From contig NW_026570258.1 in the NCBI RefSeq assembly GCF_019649055.1, forward strand, positions 186,001-250,000: a stretch of DNA of 64,000 bases, written 5' to 3'. A program made the translations under genes and the position numbers. Source of the stretch: Paramacrobiotus metropolitanus. Its lineage: Eukaryota; Tardigrada; Eutardigrada; Parachela; Macrobiotidae. Below the pieces are notes generated by a model. That model saw only the letters and a list, made by a program, of their open reading frames with translations. It was not told the origin of the DNA and made no database searches. Positions within the stretch are counted from its first letter, which is position 1, and every line of letters starts with the position of its first letter. This document shows, one piece after another, positions 19,924 to 29,904 of the stretch.

Positions 19924-21428
19924 TTGCTTGCCATTGACGAAGCTCCGTAAGTAGTCGCGGAACTTGGTGTCGCTGGCATCCTGATTTCCAGGGCTTCCCG
20001 TAGTTTGGGTTCGTGGATATTCTCCTTGAGGTGGTACATTATTATTTGATCGGTAATCGTGGGGACTTGGGACTTCATGAACATCATTGCGTCGTAGTAT
20101 TGTTCCGGCGTTTCTTCGCCGAAACGAAATATCCGTTTGTTAATTCGGGATATCATGTTCACTTCTTTGTTCTTGTCCGCAAATCGCTGCTCGAATTTGG
20201 TCAGCCATACGTTGACTGGCCATCCGCCGAGTGGTTCTCCGGCGGCTTCGAGAGTATGCCATTCTTCCGCTTGGCCCTCTAGTCGGGCTACCAAGTCGGA
20301 CATGAAAGTCTGATCGTCCTCGTACCACTGTTGGGCTTGACGATACAGGCTTCGGATCTGTTTGAGCCACCCATGAAGTTTGGTGTGGTCTCCGTCGAAC
20401 GGCGGTAAGGGTTGCCGACGTCCGTGAGATATCGCTCGTACCAAAGCGATATGTGCCGGGTCCTGTGCCGGAGGAATCGGGTTTGCCACCGGCGCAGCTT
20501 GTTGTGCAGCCGGGGCGGGTGGCGGGTTGGCATATGGTACGTGACCTTGCTGGTCTTCATATGCCCCCTGTTGATAGGCTTCTTCGTCGTAGCCGTCGTA
20601 TTCGTCCTGTTGCGGATACCGAGCCTGGGCCTGGTCTTCGTGACGAGGCCGTTGCGGCTGTCCTCCATACTGTTGTGGAGGGGGCGCTCGATTTTGTCTC
20701 GGCGCCTGCGGGTAGAATCCACTCGGTTGATCGTAGACTCTTCCGTACCGGTTGGGCTGTGTTCCCTGAACCGGTATCCGACCTTGTATTAGTCGGTGTA
20801 GGGGCACCCGACCTTGTTGGTCGGAGCTATCCTCTCCGTTCTGTCCGTCCTGCCGCTGGTCAGTCGTGTTGAATGACCGAGCCCTTGCTCGTTCAAAGTC
20901 GAACGGCGGGTTCTGGTGGAGGAAGTTCGGGTTGGAGTTCGTCCTTGGTGGGCGATATGCTTGTATGCCCGGTCTCAGTGACGGGACTGGGAGACGTTCG
21001 GCATCTGTTGTCCGACCTCCTCTCGCATTAGGTACCGGCGCGTACGTTGTTGTCCGCGTCGCGTACGAGGTGCTGGTATATGCACCGGCAGACGTCGTTG
21101 TCGCCACGTTCGACGTTGGCACACGCGGTACCGCGGTCGACGTATTGTGTTCCGGTTCCGAAGCAGCCGGAACTGTTGGTGGTTGTGGGTTTGTTCCCAC
21201 GCTTGGGTCGGTCGTTACGACTCCGACGAAGTAGGAGGTGCTGTTCTCCTTCTCCGCCATTTGCTGGGTTGGATTGATTCCCCACAGGATGTCACTGATC
21301 GTTCGTGACGGCTGTTGATCCTGTGCCGTGGACGTCCGGTATGAAGGAGGTTCAACCCGACTTCGTTCCCGGTATGGGGAAGTTCGACCTGGCTTTGTTC
21401 CAGGTGCTTCTTCTCTTCCCTCAGACAC
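19803..21428 (-). CDS. Giant element: Gag region with Ty3-type capsid domain
   Basis: About 541 residues. The N-terminal 330 residues are Pro/Gln/Tyr/Arg-rich with many QP and PPQ runs, typical of a disordered Gag N-terminus. Residues about 350-500 fit the retrotransposon Gag capsid fold: LPPFDGD followed by LHGWLKQI, then LVARLEGQAEEW, WLTKFEQRFAD, and ETPEQYYDAM. These match the general retrotransposon_gag pattern of a hydrophobic W-x-x-x-F core and an alpha-helical array. This part identifies the element as capsid-bearing. Confidence 0.8.
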   Translation of the reverse strand: MSEGREEAPGTKPGRTSPYRERSRVEPPSYRTSTAQDQQPSRTISDILWGINPTQQMAEKENSTSYFVGVVTTDPSVGTNPQPPTVPAASEPEHNTSTAVPRVPTSNVATTTSAGAYTSTSYATRTTTYAPVPNARGGRTTDAERLPVPSLRPGIQAYRPPRTNSNPNFLHQNPPFDFERARARSFNTTDQRQDGQNGEDSSDQQGRVPLHRLIQGRIPVQGTQPNRYGRVYDQPSGFYPQAPRQNRAPPPQQYGGQPQRPRHEDQAQARYPQQDEYDGYDEEAYQQGAYEDQQGHVPYANPPPAPAAQQAAPVANPIPPAQDPAHIALVRAISHGRRQPLPPFDGDHTKLHGWLKQIRSLYRQAQQWYEDDQTFMSDLVARLEGQAEEWHTLEAAGEPLGGWPVNVWLTKFEQRFADKNKEVNMISRINKRIFRFGEETPEQYYDAMMFMKSQVPTITDQIIMYHLKENIHEPKLREALEIRMPATPSSATTYGASSMASKCMRCADNAMATTPEFGQQHLHLSRLHLRRYRNKPDISRT

Positions 21429-22729
21429 CGTGTTTCCGTGTCCATCTCGTCCATTTGCCGCATCATCTCTGTGAGATTGCGGGCGGCTTGTTCGCCGAAG
21501 TCGTATAGTTCGACTTCACGAGCTTCCAGGTAAACGATGCGGCTGTGTTGCGCCTCGTTTACTTTTCGAGCTTCGTTCAGGCTGTACTCCAGTTGAGCTC
21601 GGAGTTTCTGTTCCTCCTTGAGGGCTTGGTTCAGTCCATGAACCTGGTCGGCTAGCTGAGCATTTGCTTCCACCAGGTCGACATCGGCTGTCCTTTGGTT
21701 AGGAAAGCCCATGTCCCGAGCGTTCGCGTCGATGAATCGACGTCCCGTTCTGACGAGGAGGAGTTCCATTTCCGACTCGAGTTCGTCGGTTCGTTGCGTT
21801 AATCGGTCGATCTCGTTATCGGCCTTCTTAAGTTCCACCACATATCTATCGACTTCGTTTCGATAGACTTCGGCCTCTTCGTTGGCCTGGTTGAGTTGCT
21901 GGTGGAACGCTCCTGCTGCCTGTTCCGACTCGACCAGTGCGGTCTGAACATCGGCCAGGTCTTTCTGTGCGTCTTCGAGCGCTTTGTTCGCTTCGTCAAG
22001 CTCCTTCTTGATTTCGAAGACGGCTGCGGTTGACCGTTCCAGCATGCCGGTTAGTATGGCGACTTGGTCGTCTTCGTATCGACACGGTAAGTCAGCCCGC
22101 TTCAGTATGGCGTTTAGCCGGTCGATCTCCCGTTGTTGGGTGGCGATGCCCTTGTTGGCATCGGCCATGTCTCGTTCCCATTTCCTCCGTTCGAGTTTAT
22201 GGGTGTCCTCCGAGTTTCGGAGGGATCCTTCTGCCGAGTCGACAATTTTGTCCGCCAAAACGATCTGTGTGATCAGTTTATGGCATCTCGCTCGGAGTAG
22301 GTCGAGATCGGTGATCTTTTCAGGCGGTGTTGCCGCGATCCACTTCTTAGCCGTGTATTCGAGTGCACTGGCTTGGTATCCGAGGTTCTCCTTATCGGAC
22401 TTGGGTGGTGTCGTCAAGAATCCGTCCGCACTGCTCGGTCTTGATGCGTTTGTTGCCTCAAAGACTTCGTTTGTCGGTGACGGAGTACTACCAAGTTCGC
22501 CAGTTCCGAACATTGGTGGTGACAACCTTTGGCTCAGGTCGACAGGTCGACTTTGTGTCGCCTTAGTCGACTTCACCGTTTGTTGAGCTTCGGTTGCTCG
22601 AGTCGACTCGCTTCCGGTTGGCGAAGGTCGGCTCAACGGTGAAATTACCCGTTCATTGGGTGCCGGTATACTAGTCGGCGATCCAGCTGGGTGAGGGCCG
22701 CTTCGTGGCGGTACCTCGGAATCTTTCAT
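21215..22729 (-). CDS. Giant element: long coiled-coil open frame upstream of Gag
   Basis: About 504 residues. Residues roughly 1-140 are Pro/Ser/Thr-rich. Residues about 150-440 have the charge pattern and heptad-like Leu/Ile/Val/Ala spacing of a long coiled coil (for example ELKKADNEIDRLTQRTDELE). A coiled coil of this length ahead of capsid is unusual for Ty3 elements. It could mediate multimerisation of the Gag product, which is inference only. Same strand and same composition as its neighbours. Confidence 0.65.
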   Translation of the reverse strand: MKDSEVPPRSGPHPAGSPTSIPAPNERVISPLSRPSPTGSESTRATEAQQTVKSTKATQSRPVDLSQRLSPPMFGTGELGSTPSPTNEVFEATNASRPSSADGFLTTPPKSDKENLGYQASALEYTAKKWIAATPPEKITDLDLLRARCHKLITQIVLADKIVDSAEGSLRNSEDTHKLERRKWERDMADANKGIATQQREIDRLNAILKRADLPCRYEDDQVAILTGMLERSTAAVFEIKKELDEANKALEDAQKDLADVQTALVESEQAAGAFHQQLNQANEEAEVYRNEVDRYVVELKKADNEIDRLTQRTDELESEMELLLVRTGRRFIDANARDMGFPNQRTADVDLVEANAQLADQVHGLNQALKEEQKLRAQLEYSLNEARKVNEAQHSRIVYLEAREVELYDFGEQAARNLTEMMRQMDEMDTETRCLREEKKHLEQSQVELPHTGNEVGLNLLHTGRPRHRINSRHERSVTSCGESIQPSKWRRRRTAPPTSSES

Positions 22730-23543
22730 TCCTGCCGGTAGTTTGGTCGACTGGACGGCCGCATCCGACTTTGTGTCGGCTGGTTGCCGTTCCAGGCTGG
22801 TCGGTTGCCTGTTGCCGACTTCCTTTTCTCCGACCTCTGTGGTCGGCGTCTGTTGTCCGACCTTGAGTTTGGCGAAATCCTTCCGACCTGTGTGGTCGGT
22901 TGGACGTGCCGACTTCTGTTGTCGGTTTCTCCGTTCCGTTCGAGGTCGGTTGTCCGACCTCGTTCGTTAGTGGTAGGTCGACCTTCGGTTGGTCAACTTC
23001 CCTAGTCGGTGATGGTTCACCGGCTTCTTTGGTCGGAGATTTTCGCTCGACCTGTGTGGTCGGCGATTTCCGTCCGACTTGGTTAGTCGGTATGTCTATG
23101 TTGGACGAGGTCGGCTTCGGCATTTCTTCCGTCCTGTTGGGTGATTGCCGTCCGGGCTCGGTGGCCTTTGTGACCGTTACCGAGTCTGGAGCTCTGTGTG
23201 AGCTCGACTGTTGGTCGGCATGAGACAACGTGGTCTCTGCCTGCAGCTGTTCCACATCCCCCACAGTCGGGTGGGACGGGGCTGCTACGTCAGCTGGGGC
23301 TTCCAGGAATGTTTTATCCCTGGCGTCCTCAAGACTGTCATCCGAAGTTGGATTCGAGTCGGCGAGGAGAATCCGTTCGTTGCGTCTCTCCTTCGCTTCG
23401 GCTGACTTAGTCGAGTCGGTTGAGGACGGCTGACTTTTGTCCTGACCGGCGTACCGGAGTGAGTACTTCCCGGTCATGTTCGCACGCCGAGAATAGTCAG
23501 TGTTGAACTTTCTCGCGTATTCGTTTTCTCTGGGATTCGACAT
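22671..23543 (-). CDS. Giant element: Pro/Thr/Ser-rich first open frame
   Basis: Open frame of about 290 residues, first in the element after the leader. The protein is hydrophilic, apparently disordered, and made largely of short near-repeats such as KSPTTQVERKSP, with the element-wide motif T-T-[QE]-V several times. I recognise no domain. It may be an N-terminal extension of the Gag region. The end overlaps the next frame, as do most frames in this element. Part of a fossil LTR element. Confidence 0.6.
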   Translation of the reverse strand: MSNPRENEYARKFNTDYSRRANMTGKYSLRYAGQDKSQPSSTDSTKSAEAKERRNERILLADSNPTSDDSLEDARDKTFLEAPADVAAPSHPTVGDVEQLQAETTLSHADQQSSSHRAPDSVTVTKATEPGRQSPNRTEEMPKPTSSNIDIPTNQVGRKSPTTQVERKSPTKEAGEPSPTREVDQPKVDLPLTNEVGQPTSNGTEKPTTEVGTSNRPHRSEGFRQTQGRTTDADHRGRRKGSRQQATDQPGTATSRHKVGCGRPVDQTTGRNERFRGTATKRPSPSWIAD

Positions 23544-25150
23544 TGTTGTCGAATCAGGTCGGCTCTGGTGGAGCCTTAAAGGTTTTATTAATTAGAAAGA
23601 GAAAATCGAACAATCTTCTGTGTGAAGATGTTCGATGGAATCGGGAACGTCTTTTGGTTCAGGAACTTCCGAGTGTCAGGAACGTCCGGTGAGATGTTGT
23701 TGTTGTTGTTGATGTGTCTGTTGGTGACTCAGTACACAGGGTTAATATACAGTACTATGGTACAGTACAGTACGTTATAGTAGTACGGTGTAGTACGTCC
23801 TATACTACTGTGCTGACCAGTGTGACGTAACAGGTTAAGTGGTCTTGCACTTCTGCCTACGTCACAGAATGCGAGCCGCGTGCAAAATTTACAAAAAACG
23901 ATGAATCACGCCTATGTTAGGCTATGGGAACTTTCCCCTGCACTCTGATTGGCTGCTTCTTAAGTACTGATAAGCGGTCGTTATGACGTCACAAGGAAGT
24001 TCGAGAATTTTCGCGCTATTTTCCGCGAGAAAAACAAATTATTTTTAGTCGGCTAGAAAGTTTATCTAGTCGGATTTTCGAGTTTTTAACCGTTAGAAAT
24101 TAATTTTATTAATTAAGAAAATTTTCTGGTGATCGAAACACCGTTAGAAATCAAAATGAAGAGAATTTCCGACCTGTTGCCGGTTAGCCTTTGTCTAACT
24201 GTCTAGACAGGTTCGTTGACCTAGCAGGTCGGTTCTCGACCAAAAGCAGAATTCCGAGTCGGTTTCTCCGTCGGAAATTACTTTTTATCCGTTAAAAAGT
24301 TAAATTTTACGGATAGAATTCGTTTTCTACCGTTAGAAAGTGAAAAGCCGACCTAGTTGCGGCTAGAATCGACCTATAACCGTGACTTTACCAGTGTCGG
24401 TGTCGGTGTCGGTTCCGGTCGATTTCCTCCGTCCGAGGTCGGAAATCCGTCGTTTCCGAGCTGAAATCCGCGTGTAAAGTTGCGGGTCGCTGTTCAAAGC
24501 GAAGGTCCCCGTATTATTGGATTAATCCGTTCGCGCTGCAGACTCTCGTTCGAGTCTGATCCGTCAGTTGGGAGAAGAAAATGTCCGTGCTGTTGGGATG
24601 CTCTTCAGTGTGGAAGAGACGAAGAAACTGTGCTCACCAGCTGGGTGAGAATCACTTCAGTGATCCTCGTTTTCCTCAGCTGTAAGACGGCAAGATCAGT
24701 CCGATCGAAGTCAGAGCAGAGATTACTTCAGTAATCAATCTGACAGTGACTTTCAGGTTCTCACGAGTTCTCCATAATTCGAAGCCTTCACCGTCTCCTC
24801 AAAGGTCCGTAGATCGAAAACCAGAATCTGCTACCATGTAACAGACAAGCACGAGGAGATAACGAGTGATGCTTTATTGACAAATAAAGGGGAGCAATAC
24901 TGCGTGATAGCAGGAAAGCAAGAACAAAGCCGTGATGCAAGTGGCTAATCAAGTCGAAAAGCTGAAAGAAGCAACTGGCGTGTCGCGTGATGCGGCAGAC
25001 TGGACTCGCAGACTAATCCAACGCGAGCGTATGAACGCTGAGTCATACTGCGAGAGAGGAACGAGAGAGCAAGTGTGGCTCAGTGTATGCGCTGCGTATA
25101 TCCGCTTCAGCGGATGAGTGCAGTGCAGCAGCACACGTACGTACAGCGAG
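23544..25150 (-). other. Candidate 5' LTR and untranslated leader of the giant element
   Basis: This non-coding stretch lies immediately upstream, on the minus strand, of the first open frame of the element. It contains a TTG run near 23.70 kb, a GTAC-rich partly self-complementary stretch (23.74-23.82 kb), AT-rich blocks with repeated CCGTTAGAAA-type words (24.05-24.35 kb), and a minus-strand AATAAA (24873-24878) that could be the LTR poly(A) signal. A minus-strand TATATTAA lies near 23.75 kb. I could not fix the LTR ends or a primer-binding site because the partner LTR is off the window. Confidence 0.45.
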
Positions 25151-25202
25151 AGAGGTGGTAACGGCAAGCAGTGGTGCAAGTACGTCCTGTGTGGACCGTA
25201 CG

Positions 25203-25302
25203 CACCAGGCGCAGTCGTACGCCTCTGACACCAAGATCGACCCGCTCCTCTTCTACAGGTGCAGCGATTCCCCGGTAACCAGCAAATGGGACGTCAAATC
25301 AC
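25203..25302 (+). pseudogene. Decayed exon of a cysteine-containing secreted-protein family (type X)
   Basis: Reads HQAQSY...IDPLLFYRCSDSP...SKWDVKSQ, clearly related to the minus-strand exon at 33430-33684 (FDPLIYYKCSDSPVVSKW). At the place where the other copy has a GTAAGA splice donor, this copy has GGAAAA, so the splice site appears lost. It abuts the right end of the giant retroelement, which may have inserted into or beside this gene. Family not recognised. Confidence 0.5.
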
Positions 25303-25447
25303 AGGAAAATTTTGGTGCGCCAAAATGTTTTCTTTAATTATATTGAAGTACTACTGATCATTTATACTTTCTACTATAATAAATTGTATTTGCACTTTGG
25401 TAGTAGAATTATTATGGATAGAATAATACTGCGCTGCCTTTTTTAAG

Positions 25448-25660
25448 CCTTTGCCTTTGCCAACACTTTGAAAGCTGCGCCGAAGGGCAAGAAGACATTC
25501 TTGGGCACGTGCGTGTTTAACAACGACAAAGCGAAAGGCTGGAACTGCCGCGGTGTGTCCATTGACAAGGATGCCGGGAAGACGTACATTGGAGGACAGA
25601 CACACTACGATTACTCGCGCGGCGCAAAGGGAAAGCCGTCCTGGAAAGTGACCGGAAATG
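25448..25660 (+). CDS. Symmetrical 1-1 exon of an unrecognised cysteine-containing family (type Y, copy 1)
   Basis: Open exon bounded by a TTTTAAG acceptor and an AATG|GTAAGC donor. Both ends are phase 1. It encodes about 70 residues with LGTC, GWNCRGVSIDKDAGKTYIGG and a terminal GKPSWKV. A second copy on the same strand lies at 32928-33134 with the same phases and the pattern LGAC, GWYCRGVSLDTAAGKTYIGG, GQPSWKV. Conserved positions are C, G-W-x-C-R-G-V-S, A-G-K-T-Y-I-G-G, and P-S-W-K-V. The protein family is unknown to me. The flanking exons of a full gene were not identified. Confidence 0.6.
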
Positions 25661-26219
25661 GTAAGCACCGCAGGCAGGTTTCTTTCTCCCGTAATCGTTG
25701 GTGTATACGGTATGATCGGGCCTTCCTTTTTGCAGATGACGTACAGTTCGTGGATAACTAATCAATACAAGCAATCATCCAAACCGCTGCACTGTTCTGC
25801 CAGCGGCGTTACTTTTTGTGAAGCCAGAAATGGGTTAACATTGCATACACCACAGTCGTAATTTCCTTTTTGCGGCTACAATGGCATGCGTTTATGTGAA
25901 ACAGCAGCCATTACTCTGGGCGTAGAGCAACATAATAAATAACGTTTGTGGACGTTTATTGCCATGTACGTTCTCTATTCAAAGAAAATACAAAGCTGCA
26001 CACGCTAAGCTCATGTACGAAATTATTCCAAAGTAATTTTCCAAATATACAACGTAGTCTCAAAATGTACGTGACTTGTAGAAGCTCTACAGCGATGGCA
26101 GAGGCTAAGTGAACATTGCAGGAATCTGTTTCAGAAATTGGCTAGTTTAACTCTACCATCATTTCTATCAATCAAATTCATTTTTAGATACCAAATACAC
26201 TTGGCAAGAACGTGCGGTA
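25661..26219. other. Intergenic, no gene seen
   Basis: AT-rich spacer downstream of the first lipocalin-like gene. A minus-strand AATAAA (25955-25960) about 260 bases beyond that gene's stop is a possible poly(A) signal. Nothing else recognised. Confidence 0.5.
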
Positions 26220-28747
26220 TTAATAAGGTGCATTATGTACGGCGGGCAGTAACTCGTTATACCCAGCAATAAACTGGTTCAAACAAGGCGTCGCGCCCTT
26301 CCATTCACACTGGGTCTTGTCGCTGGGATGCGGCATGATGCGCATTTCCTTGGCGGCACAGCCGAAACTCTGGATCAGCGGGGTGATGATGTCGTTGTCC
26401 ACGTGGTCCTTCTCACTCTGCGACCAGGTCGATGGGTCGGTACGGGCGCTGAACATGGCGAAGGGCGACGCGCAGATCTGTGTCTGCATGTTGGGGATGA
26501 AGCAGCCGTAGAAGAATTCGTACTTGTCGTCTTGGTAGATGGTCATCGAACGCAACGGCACTAAAAATTACCAACCACATCTTAAAAGATTTCCTTGGGT
26601 CGGTTGCCGTTGCAGCGGCAGATCAACTGCATGAAAAAATTTAATATCATTTGCCCAAAATTTAATATCATTTGCTTGATACGAAACTGCTGTTTCAGTC
26701 AAGCTTGCACATAACTGTTCTAGCATAATGAACATAAATTTTTATCTGTAAACTTCCGGATTTTGAGCAAAAAATCACAGGGTGTGGTAAAATTTGGCGA
26801 TAGCTAAATATTTTGAGAATTGTAGGTGAAGTCTTACCAATGCCGTCGCCACTGTCGCTGGTGATGAAGCGGAAGCCGACGTTCTGCCCGGTGGTGACCA
26901 GCATGCCCGTCCAGTAGCCGTAATTGCACTGCGTATCGTTGGGATTATTGTACTGTGTATACTCCGCCCAGACATAGTTGCCGTTGAAGGTGGTCTGCGG
27001 TAATGGAGCACTGCCGAGGATATGCCAGAAGTACCGCATCCCCACTGAGTTCGGCTCGGCGTCAAAGGCCGCGCGATACACCCACCATAGACCGGCGACC
27101 TGCGCATTTTGCACAATTACTGATTCTTTCGAGGTTTTCTCGATTCGATGTTCGGAAATGTAGTGAATAAAGAAAGCTGAAGTTAACAAGGACCGTGGAA
27201 CCTTACTGTCTGCGGATCATAGGTTAATTTCGGATCGATATAAACCGGCCATTGACAAGTCGACGCAGGGGAACTGTACGTTAAAGCCGGCGAAGTGGTT
27301 GGGGCTGCAAATCCAATTCAATAGCGAAATTAAAATTAAGGCAGTACTAAGGTTAATAGATGTGGCATCTGCACCGAGCGAAATTCTGCGAGTTTTTACT
27401 ACAATACCGAACATTTGTGACGTTGCCTCGTTCACAATAAACAGCACAGGCTTTGGTCAATTCTCACCGGCCGTATTACTGGATGGGACACTGGCGTTGA
27501 TTCCCTTGATAATGGTTGACATGCATAATGGTGGATCGCCCGATGGACAGTTGGGCTTGGAGTCATCGTACACCTGGAGCGGCAGATCCTGGGTCGTGAC
27601 GCAGTACGGCTGCAATGTGGTGTTGATGATGGCGTCGAACGCGGCCATCTCGCTGGCCGAGAGTTTGTCCGGCCGGGTGCGGGTCTCCACCCAGATCACC
27701 GGAGTGTCGCAAGTCCCGTCCATCTTCGGTATGGTACAGCCGTACCCAATCATGAGTTTCTGGTAGTCGTGGTACATTACCGAATTTCCCACAAGACCTG
27801 TCGCGAGACGATACACATTTAAATTAATGAGAAATCTTCGAGGAAACGTGACCTACGATTAACGCTGTATCCATCCCTGGATACTACATCATTGCCGATT
27901 TCCATGCCGTTGATCAAGTAGATCCCCGTCCAGATTTCATTCTCACAAATGTCGTTGTTGGCCACTGTCGTCCAGGCGCTTTGCAGATACAGCTGGTATG
28001 CCGTCAAGTTGGCCAGCGGTTCGATGGTGGCACCGAGGTTAACCACGGTGATGCGCTTGTTGATGCTCACCTCGCCATTCTTCCGGTACACATACCAGGT
28101 ACCAACGGTCTGCCAACGTAATACGCTTTTTAAAATTCATGAGCATCGACACCTAAATGCGGATGAATAATCCAAAGCACTCGCTTTTATTAAGAAAGAT
28201 GGTAATTCTGCCCAAATTTGCTGTAGATAAGTATAATACGTATACGTTGTTCGAGGCATTCCGCCGAACTGCGAGGTCAGTAAACCAACTGACCAGCATT
28301 GCAATGGCAAAGCCGACGAACATTTATTTCATACAATAAATTAAGATTTTTTTTGTCTTCACTCAGAAAACCGGTTTTTGACTCGCACAGGCGTACGCTT
28401 TGCATGTACTGAGAATTTACTTGATTGCGCTTTAAGAGATAATAATCAGCAAGACACTATCCTGTTCCACACTGCAAGACGGAAACGGAATATTGCGACA
28501 AAAATGTATAGTGGCCAACCTGAGACGGATCGTCACCACCCGGAGCCGCTGCCAGTGTCGGATAATGTGCGGTGCACGACTGCGCCGAGGATAGCGCTGA
28601 AGGAGCTGTACCAAATTTTCTCGCATTAATTTGTAATTACTGTAATTTACGAACTATAATGTTTGCATGATAAATTATCGGTTTATGATTATTCTTACCG
28701 ATGACACTGAGGACCAGGATGAACACTGCACTGTTTGCACACGACAT
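26220..28747 (-). CDS. Secreted two-domain lipocalin-like protein, copy A (7 exons)
   Basis: Exons, in order: 28747-28699, 28605-28520, 28109-27857, 27797-27468, 27304-27207, 27099-26838, 26560-26220. All junctions are GT-AG and phases agree (1,0,1,1,0,1), giving 472 residues. Exon 1 is a signal peptide (MSCANSAVFILVLSVIG). Two homologous halves follow. Each starts with a lipocalin-like G-x-W (VGTWYVYR; AGLWWVYR), has a central W-T-G region, then YHDYQKLMIGYGC or YQDDKYEFFYGC, and ends with an Arg-Thr segment (VETRTRP; FSARTDP) before a helix and cysteine. This fits the lipocalin pattern of GxW, D-Y and late Arg, but the family call is by eye. Likely extracellular binding of a small hydrophobic ligand. 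Tandem paralog of the gene at 41979-45482. No breaks seen. Confidence 0.85.
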
Positions 28748-29058
28748 TTCCTTAAAGATAAAAGGTTTCTGCACAAAGTTAGTTTCGGTAGAAACTTGGT
28801 CGTCGCTTTCTTAAGTATCCGCACAAGCGAGACTAAGAGCAAAATGTACTCCGCTGTTTAACGCCGCGTTACCGGCAATGTACTGTACAAGCGGCAAAAC
28901 CTTGCTCGGGGGTCAGTGACTATCCCAGTTTGTTTTCATGTCGTCTTGTGTAGTGTTTCTACCTGGAAATTAAATCAATGTATCTCAGTAGTGCCGAAAG
29001 CGGTAAAAAGTTTATTGGCTTTATAATGAAATTTATTTATTATAAAGGCAATACTAGT

Positions 29059-29150
29059 AATTAATCACCGACATCGTACGATGCGCGCATGGTTGCTGGC
29101 ATTTGATGTCAGTAACAGTGCCCGCATTGTGAGGGTGTCGGTGATTAATT
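29059..29150. repeat. 92-bp inverted-repeat MITE or hairpin
   Basis: Perfect 15-base inverted termini, AATTAATCACCGACA (29059-29073) and its complement (29136-29150), enclose 62 bases. No coding sequence. Probably a short non-autonomous DNA element. No clear target duplication. Confidence 0.7.
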
Positions 29151-29289
29151 ATCCGATAATCTGTACGTTCAATAATATTATGCGAAGATATTATGTTCAT
29201 GCAGCCCGTACACACGAAGTCCGTTAGCAATTTTTTCCGTACATGCACTGTACAACTTGTTCGATCGGCTACTGTAACGTCTGTAAGGC

Positions 29290-29904
29290 ACATTTACATA
29301 AGCGCGAGAAACCAATTGTGCTTATTGATAATAATTCGTATTGTGCCGCGTAGCTCACCGTACACGGCGTCGATCCCGTGTTATACCACAGTGCATCCAT
29401 AACTATATGCGGAGTATTGAGCCCCAGTAAATATACCCACATTCCCAGCAGCAACCATCCTGTTAATCGCACCGAATGCGTGGCATTATATCTGTACGAT
29501 TACTGAACAGAGATAAAATAATAAGCACCACAACCGATCCACCCCGATCAGCGCCACGGTATAACTGACTTCCGTGAAAAACATTCTATCGCAAAATGAG
29601 AAATACGGACAATAAGCCGACGGGGTGTCCGGATGCCAGGCGAACTGGCGAACCAGACAAAACCGGTCATACTGAAGACCGGCAATTACAGATCGCATAC
29701 GGCGAGAATGAGGAGGTAGAATGAAAAGGGACTGCGAACAGCCGGTTCGCGGAGGAATACGAGAATGACTGCGGTATTATACAGTACGGTGACTGTGATT
29801 ATCAGAACGAAAGCCGCTGTAATAATGTTCACGTGGGTTGCCACGGCGTCTCCATGGACAGTTGTGACATTGGTGACATTAGGAGTTTCGTTGCCAGCGC
29901 CCAT
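29290..29904 (-). pseudogene. Rhodopsin-type GPCR fragment (TM1-TM4)
   Basis: The minus strand begins at an ATG (29904) with N-glycosylation sites (NET, NVT), then TM1 (VLIITVTVLYNTAVILVFL), TM2 (PFSFYLLILAVCDL), TM3 ending SYTVALIGVDRLW, with the family's D-R-x of the TM3 end, and TM4 (LLLGMWVYLLGL) followed by a loop cysteine. The frame shifts once just after TM2 and is disturbed again between TM3 and TM4 (a small intron there is possible). TM5-TM7 are missing. So it is a truncated class A receptor pseudogene rather than a working gene. Ligand unknown. Confidence 0.65.

Larger units (their letters stand above)
1..25150 (-). mobile_element. Giant Ty3/gypsy-type LTR retroelement, incomplete at left edge
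   Basis: At least 23.5 kb of minus-strand coding sequence, in the order Gag-like, zinc knuckle, aspartic protease, RT, RNase H, integrase, then about 11 kb of extra open frames. The order protease-RT-RNase H-integrase and the YIDD polymerase motif place it in the Ty3/gypsy group. The left LTR (3' in the element) lies outside the window. The right boundary is not resolved and falls between about 24.85 and 25.2 kb, where recognisable host-type exon sequence begins. The coding body is rich in the hexamer CCGACC, giving a uniform Pro-Thr bias that ties the extra frames to the same element. The frames are long and largely open, so it looks young. It is probably broken, with about a dozen frame changes if it once had one continuous frame, fewer if overlapping frames are natural. 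Giant gypsy elements (for example planarian Burro) are the nearest precedent known to me. Confidence 0.9.

Noticed and set aside
1-23543. Plus-strand open frames opposite the giant element
   Set aside because: They are mirror frames of long minus-strand coding sequence, with composition explained by the opposite strand and no domain matches.
23550-24240. tRNA primer-binding site (tRNA 3'-end-like words near 23.56 and 24.22 kb)
   Set aside because: Only short partial resemblance, and no LTR end could be fixed beside either word.
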